DNA of 64,000 nucleotides from positions 1 to 64,000 of the forward strand of contig CAJYTF010000034.1 in NCBI GenBank assembly GCA_913777665.1, read 5' to 3'. Positions 53,677 through 63,171 of this stretch are shown here, one piece after another. The DNA comes from an uncultured Myroides sp. (GTDB lineage: Bacteria; Bacteroidota; Bacteroidia; Flavobacteriales; Flavobacteriaceae). The first letter of the stretch is position 1. Each line of letters opens with the position of its first letter. The translations under genes and the position numbers were made by a program. The notes below the pieces were generated by a model. It saw only the letters and a list, made by a program, of their open reading frames with translations, was not told where the DNA came from and searched no databases.

Positions 53677-54066
53677 ATGACTAGAAAGTTAGTAACATTG
53701 GCAGCTTTTTTTGGATTTGTTGCAATAATTTTAGGCGCTTTTGGCGCACATGCACTAAAAGAAGTTTTAACAGCAGAACAGTTGGTAAGTTTTGAAACCG
53801 GCGTACGATATCAAATGTATCACGCTTTGTTTTTACTGCTTATATCACAACTAAATGTATTAACAGAAAAGAACAAGCGCACCATTGGTATTTTAACAAC
53901 CATAGGCATTTTTTTATTTTCGGGATCGATTTTTTTACTAGCAACCCAAGATTTATCAGGCATAAATTTTAAATTTTTAGGACCTGTAACTCCTGTTGGC
54001 GGATTATTTTTAATAGTAAGCTGGTTTTTAACGGCGTTCTATTCTATGAAACAAAAAAACAATTAA
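53677..54066 (+). CDS. DUF423 membrane protein
   Basis: A 129-residue membrane protein with four spans. The family signature is ILGAFGAHALKEVL (about 17-30) and the RYQMYHALFLLL segment (about 44-55). DUF423 proteins (YgdD-like) are widespread with no known role. The start at 53677 rather than 53620 is set by a -7 element at 53655-53662. It is the only gene in its transcript as far as seen. Confidence 0.88.
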   Translation: MTRKLVTLAAFFGFVAIILGAFGAHALKEVLTAEQLVSFETGVRYQMYHALFLLLISQLNVLTEKNKRTIGILTTIGIFLFSGSIFLLATQDLSGINFKFLGPVTPVGGLFLIVSWFLTAFYSMKQKNN

Positions 54067-54090
54067 TAAAAAAAATACTAAATTTATTAG

Positions 54091-54098
54091 TAAGTTTG
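54091..54098 (+). promoter_or_regulatory. -7 promoter element for pckA
   Basis: TAAGTTTG lies 2 bp before an in-frame ATG at 54100, so the true start must be at 54130 or later. Confidence 0.6.
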
Positions 54099-54129
54099 TA
54101 TGCAAATTAACACAACACAAGATTTAAAA

Positions 54130-55743
54130 ATGAAGGTTTCAAAATCAATATCTTTAGAGAAGTACGGAATTAACAATGTAACAGAAATTATTTACAATCC
54201 GTCGTACGATGAGTTATTTATAGCTGAAACAGATGATAACTTGCAAAGTTTTGAGCGTGGACAAGTATCGGAACTTGGAGCTGTAAACGTTATGACGGGT
54301 GATTTCACCGGACGTTCTCCTAAAGATAAATATATTGTAAAAGATGCTGTGACAGAAAATACTATCTGGTGGACTTCTGAAAACGCTAAAAACGATAACA
54401 AACCTATTTCTCAAGATACTTGGGAAGCTTTAAAACAAAACGCAACTTCTGAATTATCTGGTAAAAAATTATATGTTGTTGATGCTTTTTGCGGTGCAAA
54501 CGAAGATACTCGTTTAAAAGTACGTTTTATTATGGAAGTGGCTTGGCAGGCACATTTTGTAAAAAATATGTTTATCCGCCCAACCGAAGCTGAATTAGAA
54601 AACTTTGGTGAGCCTGATTTCGTGGTAATCAACGCATCTAAAACTTCATTTAAAGATTACAAAGCACACAACTTAAATTCTGAAGTTTATATTGCATTCA
54701 ACTTAACCGAAAAAATGCAGTTAATTGGGGGTACTTGGTACGGTGGCGAAATGAAAAAAGGTATGTTCTCTATGATGAACTACTACTTGCCATTACAAGG
54801 AATTGCTTCAATGCACTGTTCTGCAAACAAAGGTAAAGAAGGCGATGTTGCTGTTTTCTTTGGTTTATCGGGAACAGGAAAAACTACGTTGTCAACAGAT
54901 CCAAAACGTGAATTAATTGGTGATGATGAGCACGGATGGGATAAAGACGGTGTTTTTAACTTTGAAGGCGGATGTTACGCTAAAACAATTGATTTAAGTA
55001 AAGAACACGAACCAGAAATTTTTGCAGCTATTAAGCGTGATGCATTGTTAGAAAATGTAACAGTTGATGCAAACGGAAAAATTGATTTTAAAGATGGGTC
55101 TGTAACGCAAAACACACGTGTTTCTTATCCAATTGAACATATTGAGAATATTGTAAAACCAGTTTCTAAAGCAGGTCATGCTAAAAAAGTAATCTTCTTA
55201 ACGGCTGATGCTTTTGGGGTAATGCCTCCGGTTTCTAAATTAACTCCAGAACAAACAAAATACTATTTCTTATCAGGTTTTACAGCAAAATTAGCAGGAA
55301 CAGAGCGTGGTGTTACACAACCAGAACCTACTTTTTCGGCTTGTTTCGGTAAAGCATTCTTAAGCTTGCACCCAACCAAATACGGGGAAGAATTAGTTAA
55401 GAAAATGGAAGAACACAACGCTACCGCTTACATGGTGAACACTGGTTGGAACGGTACCGGAAAACGTATTTCTATTAAAGATACTCGTGCAATTATCGAC
55501 CGTATTTTAGATGGATCTATCGAAAATGCTGAAACTACTATTGTTCCTATTTTCAATTTAGCAGTTCCAACACGTTTAGAAGGTGTTGATACCAACATTT
55601 TAGATCCAAGAAACACATATTCAGAAGCTTCTGAATGGGAAACAAAGGCTACAGATTTAGCGAAGTTATTCGTATCAAATTTCGAAAACTACACAGATAA
55701 CGAAGAAGGAAAATCATTAGTTGCGGCTGGTCCACAATTATAA
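54130..55743 (+). CDS. pckA: Phosphoenolpyruvate carboxykinase, ATP-dependent
   Basis: A 537-residue ATP-type PEP carboxykinase that turns oxaloacetate into PEP and CO2 in gluconeogenesis. Visible blocks are [25 protein letters not shown], the P-loop [13 protein letters not shown] and DDEHGWD (metal-binding). The start at 54130 ([13 protein letters not shown]) is used because a -7 promoter element at 54091-54098 would put the upstream ATG at 54100 at the transcription start. A strong terminator follows. Confidence 0.95.
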   Translation: MKVSKSISLEKYGINNVTEIIYNPSYDELFIAETDDNLQSFERGQVSELGAVNVMTGDFTGRSPKDKYIVKDAVTENTIWWTSENAKNDNKPISQDTWEALKQNATSELSGKKLYVVDAFCGANEDTRLKVRFIMEVAWQAHFVKNMFIRPTEAELENFGEPDFVVINASKTSFKDYKAHNLNSEVYIAFNLTEKMQLIGGTWYGGEMKKGMFSMMNYYLPLQGIASMHCSANKGKEGDVAVFFGLSGTGKTTLSTDPKRELIGDDEHGWDKDGVFNFEGGCYAKTIDLSKEHEPEIFAAIKRDALLENVTVDANGKIDFKDGSVTQNTRVSYPIEHIENIVKPVSKAGHAKKVIFLTADAFGVMPPVSKLTPEQTKYYFLSGFTAKLAGTERGVTQPEPTFSACFGKAFLSLHPTKYGEELVKKMEEHNATAYMVNTGWNGTGKRISIKDTRAIIDRILDGSIENAETTIVPIFNLAVPTRLEGVDTNILDPRNTYSEASEWETKATDLAKLFVSNFENYTDNEEGKSLVAAGPQL

Positions 55744-55764
55744 TTTTCTTTGAAATATTAAATT

Positions 55765-55788
55765 AAAGTCCAACAGTTGTTGGACTTT
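55765..55788 (+). terminator. pckA terminator
   Basis: AAAGTCCAACA and TGTTGGACTTT form a stem with a short loop, followed by T residues. Confidence 0.85.
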
Positions 55789-55843
55789 TTTGCGTTTAAA
55801 ACATTTCTTAATCTATGTTAACGACTATCTATATTTACTGCTA

Positions 55844-55851
55844 TAAATTTG
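55844..55851 (+). promoter_or_regulatory. -7 promoter element for YceI-family gene
   Basis: TAAATTTG, 28 bp before the ATG at 55879. Confidence 0.55.
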
Positions 55852-55878
55852 TCTTATCAAACTTAAAAAAAGTAAACA

Positions 55879-56451
55879 ATGAAAAAAATAGCCTTATTAT
55901 TTGTAGCAACATTATTCTCTGTAGCATCATTTGCACAGACAAAATATAATGTAGATTCGTACCATTCGTTCTTAAATTTTTCGGTTGGTCACATGGGAAT
56001 TTCGTTTGTAGATGGTAAAATGGATAAGTACCAAGGTTCGTTAGAGATGACTAATGAAGATGTTACTTCTGCAAAATTTAATTTTACGATTGATGCAAAT
56101 TCTGTAAACACAGGAATTGATGCGCGTGACAACCATTTACGTTCGGCTGATTTCTTTGATACTGCAAAATACAACGATATTAAATTTGTTTCTACATCGG
56201 TTAAAAAAGATGGTAAAAACTATAAATTAAACGGAAATTTAACCATTAAAGATGTTACAAAACCGGTTACTTTTACTTTGGTTTACGGCGGTTTATTGAA
56301 AGATGACGGACAAGGTAACCAAAAAGTAGGTTTTCAGGCTACTACAACAATCGATAGAACTGCGTTTAACATAAACTATGACCCAACAGGTATGGGCATT
56401 GCAAAAGACGTAAAATTCATTGTTAATTTAGAATTTACAAAAGCAAAATAA
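55879..56451 (+). CDS. YceI-family periplasmic protein
   Basis: A 190-residue exported protein of the YceI/polyisoprenoid-binding beta-barrel family. The signal peptide is MKKIALLFVATLFSVASFA; the mature protein starts TKYNVDSYHSF and includes LNFSVGHMGISFVDG, DNHLRSADFFD and the late TFTLVYGG/DRTAFNINYDPTG. The fold binds long isoprenoid chains in known members; the ligand here is not known. It has its own promoter and terminator. Confidence 0.9.
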   Translation: MKKIALLFVATLFSVASFAQTKYNVDSYHSFLNFSVGHMGISFVDGKMDKYQGSLEMTNEDVTSAKFNFTIDANSVNTGIDARDNHLRSADFFDTAKYNDIKFVSTSVKKDGKNYKLNGNLTIKDVTKPVTFTLVYGGLLKDDGQGNQKVGFQATTTIDRTAFNINYDPTGMGIAKDVKFIVNLEFTKAK

Positions 56452-56487
56452 TTTTTTCATAATAAGTAAGTAAACAACAAACAACCG

Positions 56488-56517
56488 AAAAACGCATCAA
56501 TTTCTTGATGCGTTTTT
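56488..56517 (+). terminator. YceI gene terminator
   Basis: A 13-bp stem AAAAACGCATCAA and its complement, loop TTTC. Confidence 0.85.
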
Positions 56518-56641
56518 TATTATTTCGATTATCTAAAAGCTGCCGATATCAGCGAAAAAGTCTCATTCGATGTAATAATTCTAATTGAGTATTCATTTTA
56601 AAATTACAATTTAACAAATATGATATTAGCTATTGTCTCAA

Positions 56642-57688
56642 CTAAAAAGGAAAATCTTCTTTCTTTTGTTCAAAACTCCAAATTACATCAGCTTTTTGAT
56701 TCTTTTCTATAACTTCTTGTATATACGGCAAAATATATTCTGGTAAATCTAAAATTTGTTCTCTCAATTCAGGTATCAGTATAACTTCTCTAGGATTATT
56801 ACTGCTAGTTACTTCCGAAACTTCGGTTAACTTTCTAAAATCATATCTACGCATTATATCTTCATAGTTAGATGATAGCTTGGAATTTAATGAGTTAATA
56901 TCTTCCCACGTTTTAACATTTTCTATCTCACCCGCACTTTTCCACCCTACTCCCAACTTATAACGAGCAGTGTCGCTAATATACTGCAATAATATAATCT
57001 CTTCATCTTTAAGTTTACCATCTTGAAGATCCCTTAAAAACTTATTCAACTGGTTAGAATTAGTTTGAGGATCAACCACCTTTTTCAACGGCTCAATTAC
57101 TATTTCATTTTCTGTTTTCTTTTCATCTAATTTATTCACATGAACATTTGATATATGTGGAATAGTTCTTAAATCTATATGTGGAATAGTTCTTAATTCT
57201 TTTGTAGGTTCAAAAGAATTAACTTCTTCAATAAATTTTCTGATTTTTTGATTTACCAAAACGGGATTTACAGAAATATTAAAATCCACTTTAAGCGACT
57301 CAATAAATTGTATTATTCTATCTAGATTGTTGATTTTAAACCCCATTTCTCTAGGATCAAGTGCACCATTCTGAAACTCTGGGCTTGAAGACTTAAATTC
57401 AGGCGTAAAAATTATAGTATGTTTATTTTCTATTATCCAAGCAGCTCCCATTTCGTTTAAACAGGCTACGCTAGAATAATATTCAGGCGATAGAAGATAA
57501 ATAACATGTGGTTTTTCCGTAATCTTTTCTTTTAACCAATCAAATATATTTTGACCAGTTGGAATACCAAAAGCATCATTACTCGTAAATATGATTTGAT
57601 TACTACTAACTCCAACAGCTAATAACAAATCAACAATTGCTTGACCAAACTTTACATTTTTAGAAGAGTGGGAAATGAATATTTTCAT
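56642..57688 (-). CDS. TIR-domain protein (putative defence effector)
   Basis: A 348-residue protein with an N-terminal TIR domain (MKIFISHSSKNVKFGQAIVD; YLLSPEYYSSVACLNEMGAA) whose conserved Glu is likely E79, the catalytic position of TIR NADases. After a linker (about 165-200) is an uncharacterised helical domain (about 215-340; DEEIILLQYISDTARYKLGV). The linker includes an 8-residue tandem repeat (LRTIPHI twice) from a 24-bp DNA duplication. TIR effectors in bacteria often deplete NAD on phage infection; that role is inferred, and no partner gene is adjacent. It lies alone between yceI and lepA. Confidence 0.82.
   Translation of the reverse strand: MKIFISHSSKNVKFGQAIVDLLLAVGVSSNQIIFTSNDAFGIPTGQNIFDWLKEKITEKPHVIYLLSPEYYSSVACLNEMGAAWIIENKHTIIFTPEFKSSSPEFQNGALDPREMGFKINNLDRIIQFIESLKVDFNISVNPVLVNQKIRKFIEEVNSFEPTKELRTIPHIDLRTIPHISNVHVNKLDEKKTENEIVIEPLKKVVDPQTNSNQLNKFLRDLQDGKLKDEEIILLQYISDTARYKLGVGWKSAGEIENVKTWEDINSLNSKLSSNYEDIMRRYDFRKLTEVSEVTSSNNPREVILIPELREQILDLPEYILPYIQEVIEKNQKADVIWSFEQKKEDFPF
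57152..57199. repeat. 24-bp tandem repeat inside the TIR gene
   Basis: Two copies (57152-57175 and 57176-57199) beginning TATATGTGGAATAGTTC, 23 of 24 bases identical. In frame, so each adds eight residues. Confidence 0.85.
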
Positions 57689-57805
57689 CTTTTATACTTT
57701 AAACTAATATAAATTGATTGGTAAAATTGTAATTAATCTTGTTAAAAGATGTAAATAACCAAAAATTTATCAGCTAAAAACTATAAACTAAAAGCTTACA
57801 GCTAA

Positions 57806-59602
57806 TTAATCATTTAATTTTAAAACAGCCATAAATGCCGATTGCGGTATTTCTACGTTACCAACTTGGCGCATACGCTTTTTACCTGCTTTTTGCTTTT
57901 CTAACAGCTTACGTTTACGCGAAATATCACCACCGTAACATTTTGCAGTAACGTCTTTACGTAATGCTTTAATAGTTTCACGCGCAATGATTTTCGCTCC
58001 GATTGCTGCCTGAATAGGAATATCGAATTGTTGGCGAGGGATTAACTCACGTAATTTCTCACACATTTTTTTTCCGATATGATACGCATTATCTTCGTGA
58101 ATCAAGGCTGAAAGTGCATCTACATTTTGAGCATTCAACAATACATCCAAACGTACTAATTTAGACGATCGCATACCAATTGGATGGTAATCAAACGAAG
58201 CATATCCTTTTGAAACCGTTTTTAATCGATCGTAAAAATCAAATACAATTTCTGCCAAAGGCATATCAAAATTCAATTCAACTCGACTTTCTGTTAAATA
58301 GGTTTGATTCGTAATTTGTCCGCGTTTTTCGATACACAAACTCATTACCTGTCCCACAAAATCAGATTTGGTAATAATGGTTGCTTTAATAAAAGGTTCT
58401 TCTACACGGTCTAATTTCGATGGTTCCGGTAAATCAGAAGGGTTATTAACCACAAACGGAGTATCTGGTTCTTTTTTGGTGTACGCAAAATACGAAACGT
58501 TAGGAACTGTAGTTATCACGGTCATATTAAACTCACGCTCTAAACGTTCCTGGATAATTTCCATGTGCAACATTCCCAAGAACCCACAACGGAAACCGAA
58601 ACCTAAAGCTGCCGAACTTTCTGCCTGAAAAACCAACGAAGCATCATTTAACTGCAATTTTTCCATCGAGGCACGTAAATCTTCGTAATCTTCGGTATCA
58701 ACAGGGTAAATTCCGGCAAAAACCATTGGTTTTACATCCTCAAAACCGGTAATCATATTTTTGGTAGGGTTTACCGCATCTGTAATGGTATCACCTACTT
58801 TTACTTCTTTAGCTTCTTTAATTCCTGAAATTAAATACCCAACATCGCCCGCAGAAATTTTTTGTTTAGGCACTTGGTTTAATTTCAAAGTTCCTACCTC
58901 ATCGGCATAATATTCATTGCCCGTAGCCATGAATTTTATCTTCTGGTTCTTTTTAATTTCACCGTTCAATACACGGAAAATAACTTCAATTCCACGGAAA
59001 GGATTGTAGTGCGAATCAAAAATCAACGCTTGTAAGGGTTCGTCTGGATTTCCTTTTGGTGCAGGAATTTTCTCAATAATAGCAGCCAAAATATTTTCGA
59101 CACCAAAACCGGTTTTACCCGATGCGTGAATAATATCTTCTAACTTACAACCTAATAAATCAATGATGTCGTCGCTTACTTCTTCCGGATTTGCAGATGG
59201 TAAATCAACTTTATTCAACACCGGAATAATCTCTAAATCATTCTCTAATGCCAAATAAAGGTTCGAAATTGTCTGAGCTTGAATACTTTGCGCAGCATCA
59301 ACAATCAACAACGCACCTTCGCAGGCAGCAATTGATCGAGAAACTTCGTACGAAAAATCTACGTGTCCCGGAGTATCAATCAAATTCAAGATATAATCTT
59401 CTCCTTTGTATTTATATTCCATTTGTATCGCGTGACTTTTAATCGTAATACCACGTTCTCTCTCAAGATCCATATTATCAAGCAATTGCGCTTTTTCTTC
59501 GCGCGCTGTCACAGTTTGTGTGGCACCCAGCAATCGGTCTGCCAGGGTACTTTTACCGTGGTCAATATGGGCTATAATACAGAAGTTTCTAATATTTTTC
59601 AT
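57806..59602 (-). CDS. lepA: Elongation factor 4
   Basis: A 598-residue translational GTPase, the standard LepA length with start at 59602 ([20 protein letters not shown]). The G1 motif is [10 protein letters not shown]3 is DTPGHVDF and G4 is NKVDLP; the C-terminal LepA-specific domain ends in the [16 protein letters not shown] region. LepA acts on stalled or mistranslocated ribosomes. The frame could extend to a TTG at 59680, but that sequence is basic, low complexity and lies in a repeat. Promoter at 59743-59750 gives a leader of about 130 nt that contains a tandem repeat. Confidence 0.96.
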   Translation of the reverse strand: MKNIRNFCIIAHIDHGKSTLADRLLGATQTVTAREEKAQLLDNMDLERERGITIKSHAIQMEYKYKGEDYILNLIDTPGHVDFSYEVSRSIAACEGALLIVDAAQSIQAQTISNLYLALENDLEIIPVLNKVDLPSANPEEVSDDIIDLLGCKLEDIIHASGKTGFGVENILAAIIEKIPAPKGNPDEPLQALIFDSHYNPFRGIEVIFRVLNGEIKKNQKIKFMATGNEYYADEVGTLKLNQVPKQKISAGDVGYLISGIKEAKEVKVGDTITDAVNPTKNMITGFEDVKPMVFAGIYPVDTEDYEDLRASMEKLQLNDASLVFQAESSAALGFGFRCGFLGMLHMEIIQERLEREFNMTVITTVPNVSYFAYTKKEPDTPFVVNNPSDLPEPSKLDRVEEPFIKATIITKSDFVGQVMSLCIEKRGQITNQTYLTESRVELNFDMPLAEIVFDFYDRLKTVSKGYASFDYHPIGMRSSKLVRLDVLLNAQNVDALSALIHEDNAYHIGKKMCEKLRELIPRQQFDIPIQAAIGAKIIARETIKALRKDVTAKCYGGDISRKRKLLEKQKAGKKRMRQVGNVEIPQSAFMAVLKLND

Positions 59603-59663
59603 TGGTGTAAATTGTAAAAAATAAATTGTTCTTTGGGCGTGCCGTTCGTCGTTCCTCCTTCGT

Positions 59664-59717
59664 CGGGCTATGCGCTTCAAGTCCTCATTCTTGCGGGCTT
59701 TTCGCTTCTATCCCTCA
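59664..59717. repeat. Tandem direct repeat in the lepA leader
   Basis: Two related 24-bp units at 59664-59687 and 59694-59717, both of form CGGGCT-N2-GCTTC-N3-CCTCA. GC-richer than the surroundings, between the promoter and the ATG. Confidence 0.55.
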
Positions 59718-59742
59718 CGCAGTTACCAAAGGCTACAAAGTG

Positions 59743-59750
59743 CAAATATA
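59743..59750 (-). promoter_or_regulatory. -7 promoter element for lepA
   Basis: TATATTTG on the minus strand. Confidence 0.5.
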
Positions 59751-59855
59751 GTTTATTTTTAGGCTAATTTTTTATATCATATATAATTAATTTTTCATAA
59801 AACAATATTAAAATTGTATCTTTAGTAAATTACTAATCAATTAAATACAATTATT

Positions 59856-60557
59856 ATGAATTTAAAAACATCATTCTTTATTTTATTTCTGTTATCATTT
59901 ATTGAAAATGGAAATGCACAAGCAGGTGGTTATACCTTTGCCGAAACAAATAATTCATTTCAAGAAGCTTCAGGTATGTCTGCTACGTTAGTAAATATAA
60001 CTACTCGTGAAAAAATAAAAACAACGGGGTCTGAATATGTGGATGAATCGTTTAGGGAAGCAACTGTAAATAATGGTTCTAAATATTTCGATTTACGATA
60101 CAACAATTATACAGGTTTGTTTGAATATAAAAAAACTGCAACAGAAACCGTTAGTTTATCAAAAGAAAGTAATACTGCATTTAGTTTTAAAGATGGTAAA
60201 ACATATTTACTTAAAAAGTATAAAGCAAATAAAACTGAAAAAGAAGATTACTTGCAAATTATTGGCAGCCAAGATTATAAAATTAAGCTTTATAAATTGG
60301 AGAGTATAGAATTTATTGATTATAAAGAAGCCTTAAGTAGCTATCAAGAAGAAAAATTACCTGAATTCAAATTAAAAAAACCTTTGTATTTTATTGAATA
60401 TGAAAATACTGTTAATCCAATACAGAAAAGCAAAGATTTAGAAAAGATCTTTCCCGATCATTCTAAAGAAATTAAAAAATTCATTAGTCAGAAAAATATT
60501 GACTTTAATTCTGATGATATGATTTTAGTTCAGAACTTTTTAAATTCAATTTTATAG
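59856..60557 (+). CDS. Exported protein of unknown function (233 aa)
   Basis: A 233-residue exported protein. The signal peptide (MNLKTSFFILFLLSFIENGN) ends near AQAGG. The mature part is rich in Lys, Glu and aromatic residues (YTFAETNNSFQEASG, YFDLRYNNYTGLFEYKK, EEKLPEFKLKKPLYFIEYEN), and the C-terminal third looks helical. I do not recognise the family. Probably periplasmic or surface-exposed. A terminator shared with the converging OsmC gene follows. Confidence 0.68.
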   Translation: MNLKTSFFILFLLSFIENGNAQAGGYTFAETNNSFQEASGMSATLVNITTREKIKTTGSEYVDESFREATVNNGSKYFDLRYNNYTGLFEYKKTATETVSLSKESNTAFSFKDGKTYLLKKYKANKTEKEDYLQIIGSQDYKIKLYKLESIEFIDYKEALSSYQEEKLPEFKLKKPLYFIEYENTVNPIQKSKDLEKIFPDHSKEIKKFISQKNIDFNSDDMILVQNFLNSIL

Positions 60558-60576
60558 ATGTTGAAGATATAAAGTA

Positions 60577-60611
60577 AAATAAAATCTCGGCATATTGCCG
60601 AGATTTTATTT
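60577..60611. terminator. Bidirectional terminator
   Basis: A 16-bp stem (AAATAAAATCTCGGCA and its complement) with loop TAT; it overlaps the last codons of the OsmC gene on the minus strand. Confidence 0.85.
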
Positions 60612-60986
60612 TACTATAATAGGGCTTTGCAGTATTTTATTAATCGGACATTTTTGGGCAATTACGTGTAACCTTTTTTCTTGCTCATCGGTTAAATTGC
60701 CAGTAAAAGAAACGTTCTTTGTAAAAATGGTGGTTCCGGGAGTTGTTTCGGTATCAATTTCTACATCTACAAAAACATCTTCCAACAACCATTTGCTTCT
60801 GTTTGCATACATTTTTACGGTCATTGCAACGCAACCTGCCAAAGCTGCGACTAATAATTCTTTTGGTTTTGGACCCAGATTTTGACCGCCTTCGTCGATT
60901 GGCATATCAGTAACAAACTCTGAAGTTGGCGAGGTAATAATCGTCTTATAATTTTCTGCGCCAATTTTTGCTGTAACTTTTGCCAT
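60606..60986 (-). CDS. OsmC-family protein 2
   Basis: A 126-residue OsmC-family protein with the start at 60986 (MAKVTAKIGAENYK), 4 bp past the end of the pirin gene. Catalytic Cys pair in LAGCVAMTVK (about 47-56) and KCPINKIL (about 111-119). Adjacent to a pirin-family gene; both may be thiol- or stress-linked and transcribed together. The longer frame start at 61040 overlaps the pirin gene and is not used. Confidence 0.85.
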   Translation of the reverse strand: MAKVTAKIGAENYKTIITSPTSEFVTDMPIDEGGQNLGPKPKELLVAALAGCVAMTVKMYANRSKWLLEDVFVDVEIDTETTPGTTIFTKNVSFTGNLTDEQEKRLHVIAQKCPINKILQSPIIVK

Positions 60987-60990
60987 TCTC

Positions 60991-61878
60991 CTAACTTTTC
61001 TTAAACGAATCAACAGGTAACGGAACGAAATCGGTTTCACCAGGAACTTTCGGGAATTCTTGTGCTTGCCATTTTAATTTAGCTTCTTCAATTTTTTCAC
61101 GAGACGATGATACAAAATTCCAATAAATAAAACGTTCTTCCGGAAAAGGTTCGCCACCAAACAAATAAATGGTAGATCCCGCTTTAATATCAAAAGTACA
61201 TAAATGCGCATCTTTGGTTATTAGAATTTGTTTTTCGCCAAAAGCACTTTCGTTCGTAGAAACTTCGCCTTCTAAAATATACAAACCACTTTCACCATAC
61301 AACCTATCATGCAAATTAACGGTCATATCTTCGTGTGCTTTTATTTCAATCATATACAACTTACTGTAAACGGGAACTCCGGACTTTTTATCTTCAAATT
61401 CGCCTGCAATCAATTTAAAATCTGCTGTACCTTCTTTCCAAGTCGGTAAGTCCTTTGCTTCAATATGCACAAAATTCGGTTCCATATCTTCCAAATCTTT
61501 CGGCAAAGCAATCCAAATCTGTAAACCATGCATGGTTTTATCAACCGTTCTTAAATAATCGGGCGTTCTTTCAGAATGTACCACACCTTTTCCGGCAGTC
61601 ATCCAATTTACAGCTCCGGGCTTAATAACAATATCGTTCCCCAAACTGTCTTTATGTGCTACGGCGCCATCAAACAAAAAAGTTAATGTTGACAAACCTA
61701 TATGCGGATGAGGAGCAACATCTAAATTCTCATCTGCTGTCATGTGTGCCGGCCCCATGTGATCGATAAAAACAAACGGACCAATATTGCGTTTCTGTCT
61801 AAAAGGCAACAATCTGCCTACCAAAAAATTACCGATATCGGCAGCTTTTTCCTCAAAAATAAAATCTATGTTTGACAT
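60991..61878 (-). CDS. Pirin-family protein
   Basis: A 295-residue double-cupin protein. The N-terminal cupin has the metal-ligand pattern HPHIGLSTLTFLFDG (about 57-71) and the KGVVHSERTP block (about 99-108); the C-terminal cupin is less conserved. Family members (pirin, YhhW) include quercetin dioxygenases and transcription cofactors; the role here is unknown. It is followed at 4 bp by the OsmC gene, a likely operon. Confidence 0.88.
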   Translation of the reverse strand: MSNIDFIFEEKAADIGNFLVGRLLPFRQKRNIGPFVFIDHMGPAHMTADENLDVAPHPHIGLSTLTFLFDGAVAHKDSLGNDIVIKPGAVNWMTAGKGVVHSERTPDYLRTVDKTMHGLQIWIALPKDLEDMEPNFVHIEAKDLPTWKEGTADFKLIAGEFEDKKSGVPVYSKLYMIEIKAHEDMTVNLHDRLYGESGLYILEGEVSTNESAFGEKQILITKDAHLCTFDIKAGSTIYLFGGEPFPEERFIYWNFVSSSREKIEEAKLKWQAQEFPKVPGETDFVPLPVDSFKKS

Positions 61879-61982
61879 ATTCTCTTATAAATCTTTCCCT
61901 AAAGATACTAAAATTACGATGCTTAAATTGTTAATCTGCATTAAGATTAAAAACAACGTTTTAATAAATCTATAAAAAGCAC

Positions 61983-61990
61983 TAATTTTG
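61983..61990 (+). promoter_or_regulatory. -7 promoter element for dusB
   Basis: TAATTTTG, 16 bp before the ATG at 62007. Confidence 0.55.
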
Positions 61991-62006
61991 CATAAAATTT
62001 CATTGA

Positions 62007-63005
62007 ATGATTAAAATAGGAAAAATAGAATTACCCGAACATCCGCTTTTACTGGCACCTATGGAAGATGTAAGCGATCCGCCGTTTCGCCGTTTGTGCA
62101 AAATGCACGGTGCCGATATGATGTATTCTGAATTTATTTCGTCGGAAGGGTTGATTCGCGATGCAATGAAGAGCAAAATGAAATTGGATATTTTTGATTA
62201 CGAGCGCCCTGTTGGTATTCAGATTTTTGGTGGCGATGAAGAAGCCATGCAGCTTTCGGCAAAGATTGTAGAAACGGTTCAGCCCGATTTGGTTGATATT
62301 AATTTTGGATGTCCCGTTAAAAAAGTTGTTTGTAAAGGTGCCGGTGCCGGAGTTTTAAAAGATGTTGATTTAATGATTCGGTTGACCAAAGCGGTGATCA
62401 GCGGAACTAACTTGCCTGTTACGGTAAAAACACGTTTGGGCTGGGATGAAGAATCGATTAATATTGATGAAGTTGCCGAACGTTTACAGGATGTTGGCGT
62501 ACAAGCATTGACCATTCATGCACGTACGCGTGCGCAGATGTACAAAGGACACAGCGATTGGACACATATAGAACGTATTCATAACAATCCACGTATTAAA
62601 ATTCCGATTTTTGGTAATGGAGATATTGATTCGCCTCAAAAAGCTAAAGAATACAAAGAACGCTTTGGGTTAGATGGAATGATGATTGGTCGTGCTGCAA
62701 TTGGATATCCTTGGATTTTCAATGAAATTAAACATTACCTGAATACGGGAGAAATTTTGGCTCCACCTACAATGAGTGACCGATTGGAAGCTGCGAAAAA
62801 CCATTTAATCTGGTCTATGGAATGGAAAGGTGAACGTTTGGGAATTGTAGAAATGCGCAGGCATTACACCAACTACTTTAAAGGAATTCACGGATTTAAA
62901 GCACATCGTCAACGATTGGTTACAGAAGATGATCCCAACCAGCTTTTAAGTATCTTTGATGAAATCGAAGATTTTTATAAAGATTACGTGATTGAACAAT
63001 TATAA
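62007..63005 (+). CDS. dusB: tRNA-dihydrouridine synthase B
   Basis: A 332-residue flavin-dependent enzyme that reduces specific uridines in tRNA. FMN-barrel motifs: LAPMEDVSDPPFRRLC (about 16-31), the catalytic Cys in INFGCPVKKV (about 96-105), and the loop LTIHARTRAQMYKGHSDW (about 168-185). Bacteroidota DusB, standard length. It is followed by a long stem-loop that encloses a repeat element. Confidence 0.94.
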   Translation: MIKIGKIELPEHPLLLAPMEDVSDPPFRRLCKMHGADMMYSEFISSEGLIRDAMKSKMKLDIFDYERPVGIQIFGGDEEAMQLSAKIVETVQPDLVDINFGCPVKKVVCKGAGAGVLKDVDLMIRLTKAVISGTNLPVTVKTRLGWDEESINIDEVAERLQDVGVQALTIHARTRAQMYKGHSDWTHIERIHNNPRIKIPIFGNGDIDSPQKAKEYKERFGLDGMMIGRAAIGYPWIFNEIKHYLNTGEILAPPTMSDRLEAAKNHLIWSMEWKGERLGIVEMRRHYTNYFKGIHGFKAHRQRLVTEDDPNQLLSIFDEIEDFYKDYVIEQL

Positions 63006-63142
63006 AAAAGAGGTTTTCTTAAAGTGTAAGCTCTTGTCATTCCGGACTTGTTCCGGAATCTCATTATTTTGACTTTCGAATATTATGAGAAGCTGAAACG
63101 AGTTCAACTTGACAGTTTTAACTTTTAAGAAATCCTCTTTTT
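63005..63142 (+). terminator. dusB terminator stem split by a repeat
   Basis: AAAAAGAGGTTTTCTTAAA at 63005-63023 pairs with TTTAAGAAATCCTCTTTTT at 63124-63142 (18 of 19), followed by T residues. The about 100-nt loop holds the palindromic element at 63035-63114. Confidence 0.6.
63035..63114. repeat. REP/MITE-like palindromic element
   Basis: Starts TGTCATTCCGGACTTGTTCC and ends GAAACGAGTTCAACTTGACA, imperfect inverted halves each able to form a small hairpin (TCCGGA and TCCGGA; AGCTGAA and TTCAACT). This resembles repeats common in Bacteroidota intergenic DNA. Confidence 0.55.
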
Positions 63143-63171
63143 ATTTTCCCACATTTTAATATTACTTCCAA

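Noticed and set aside
54100..54129. pckA start at 54100
   Set aside because: A -7 promoter element at 54091-54098 would place transcription start at or after this ATG.
59603..59680. N-terminal extension of LepA to the TTG at 59680
   Set aside because: The sequence is repetitive and basic, and the standard LepA start is at 59602.
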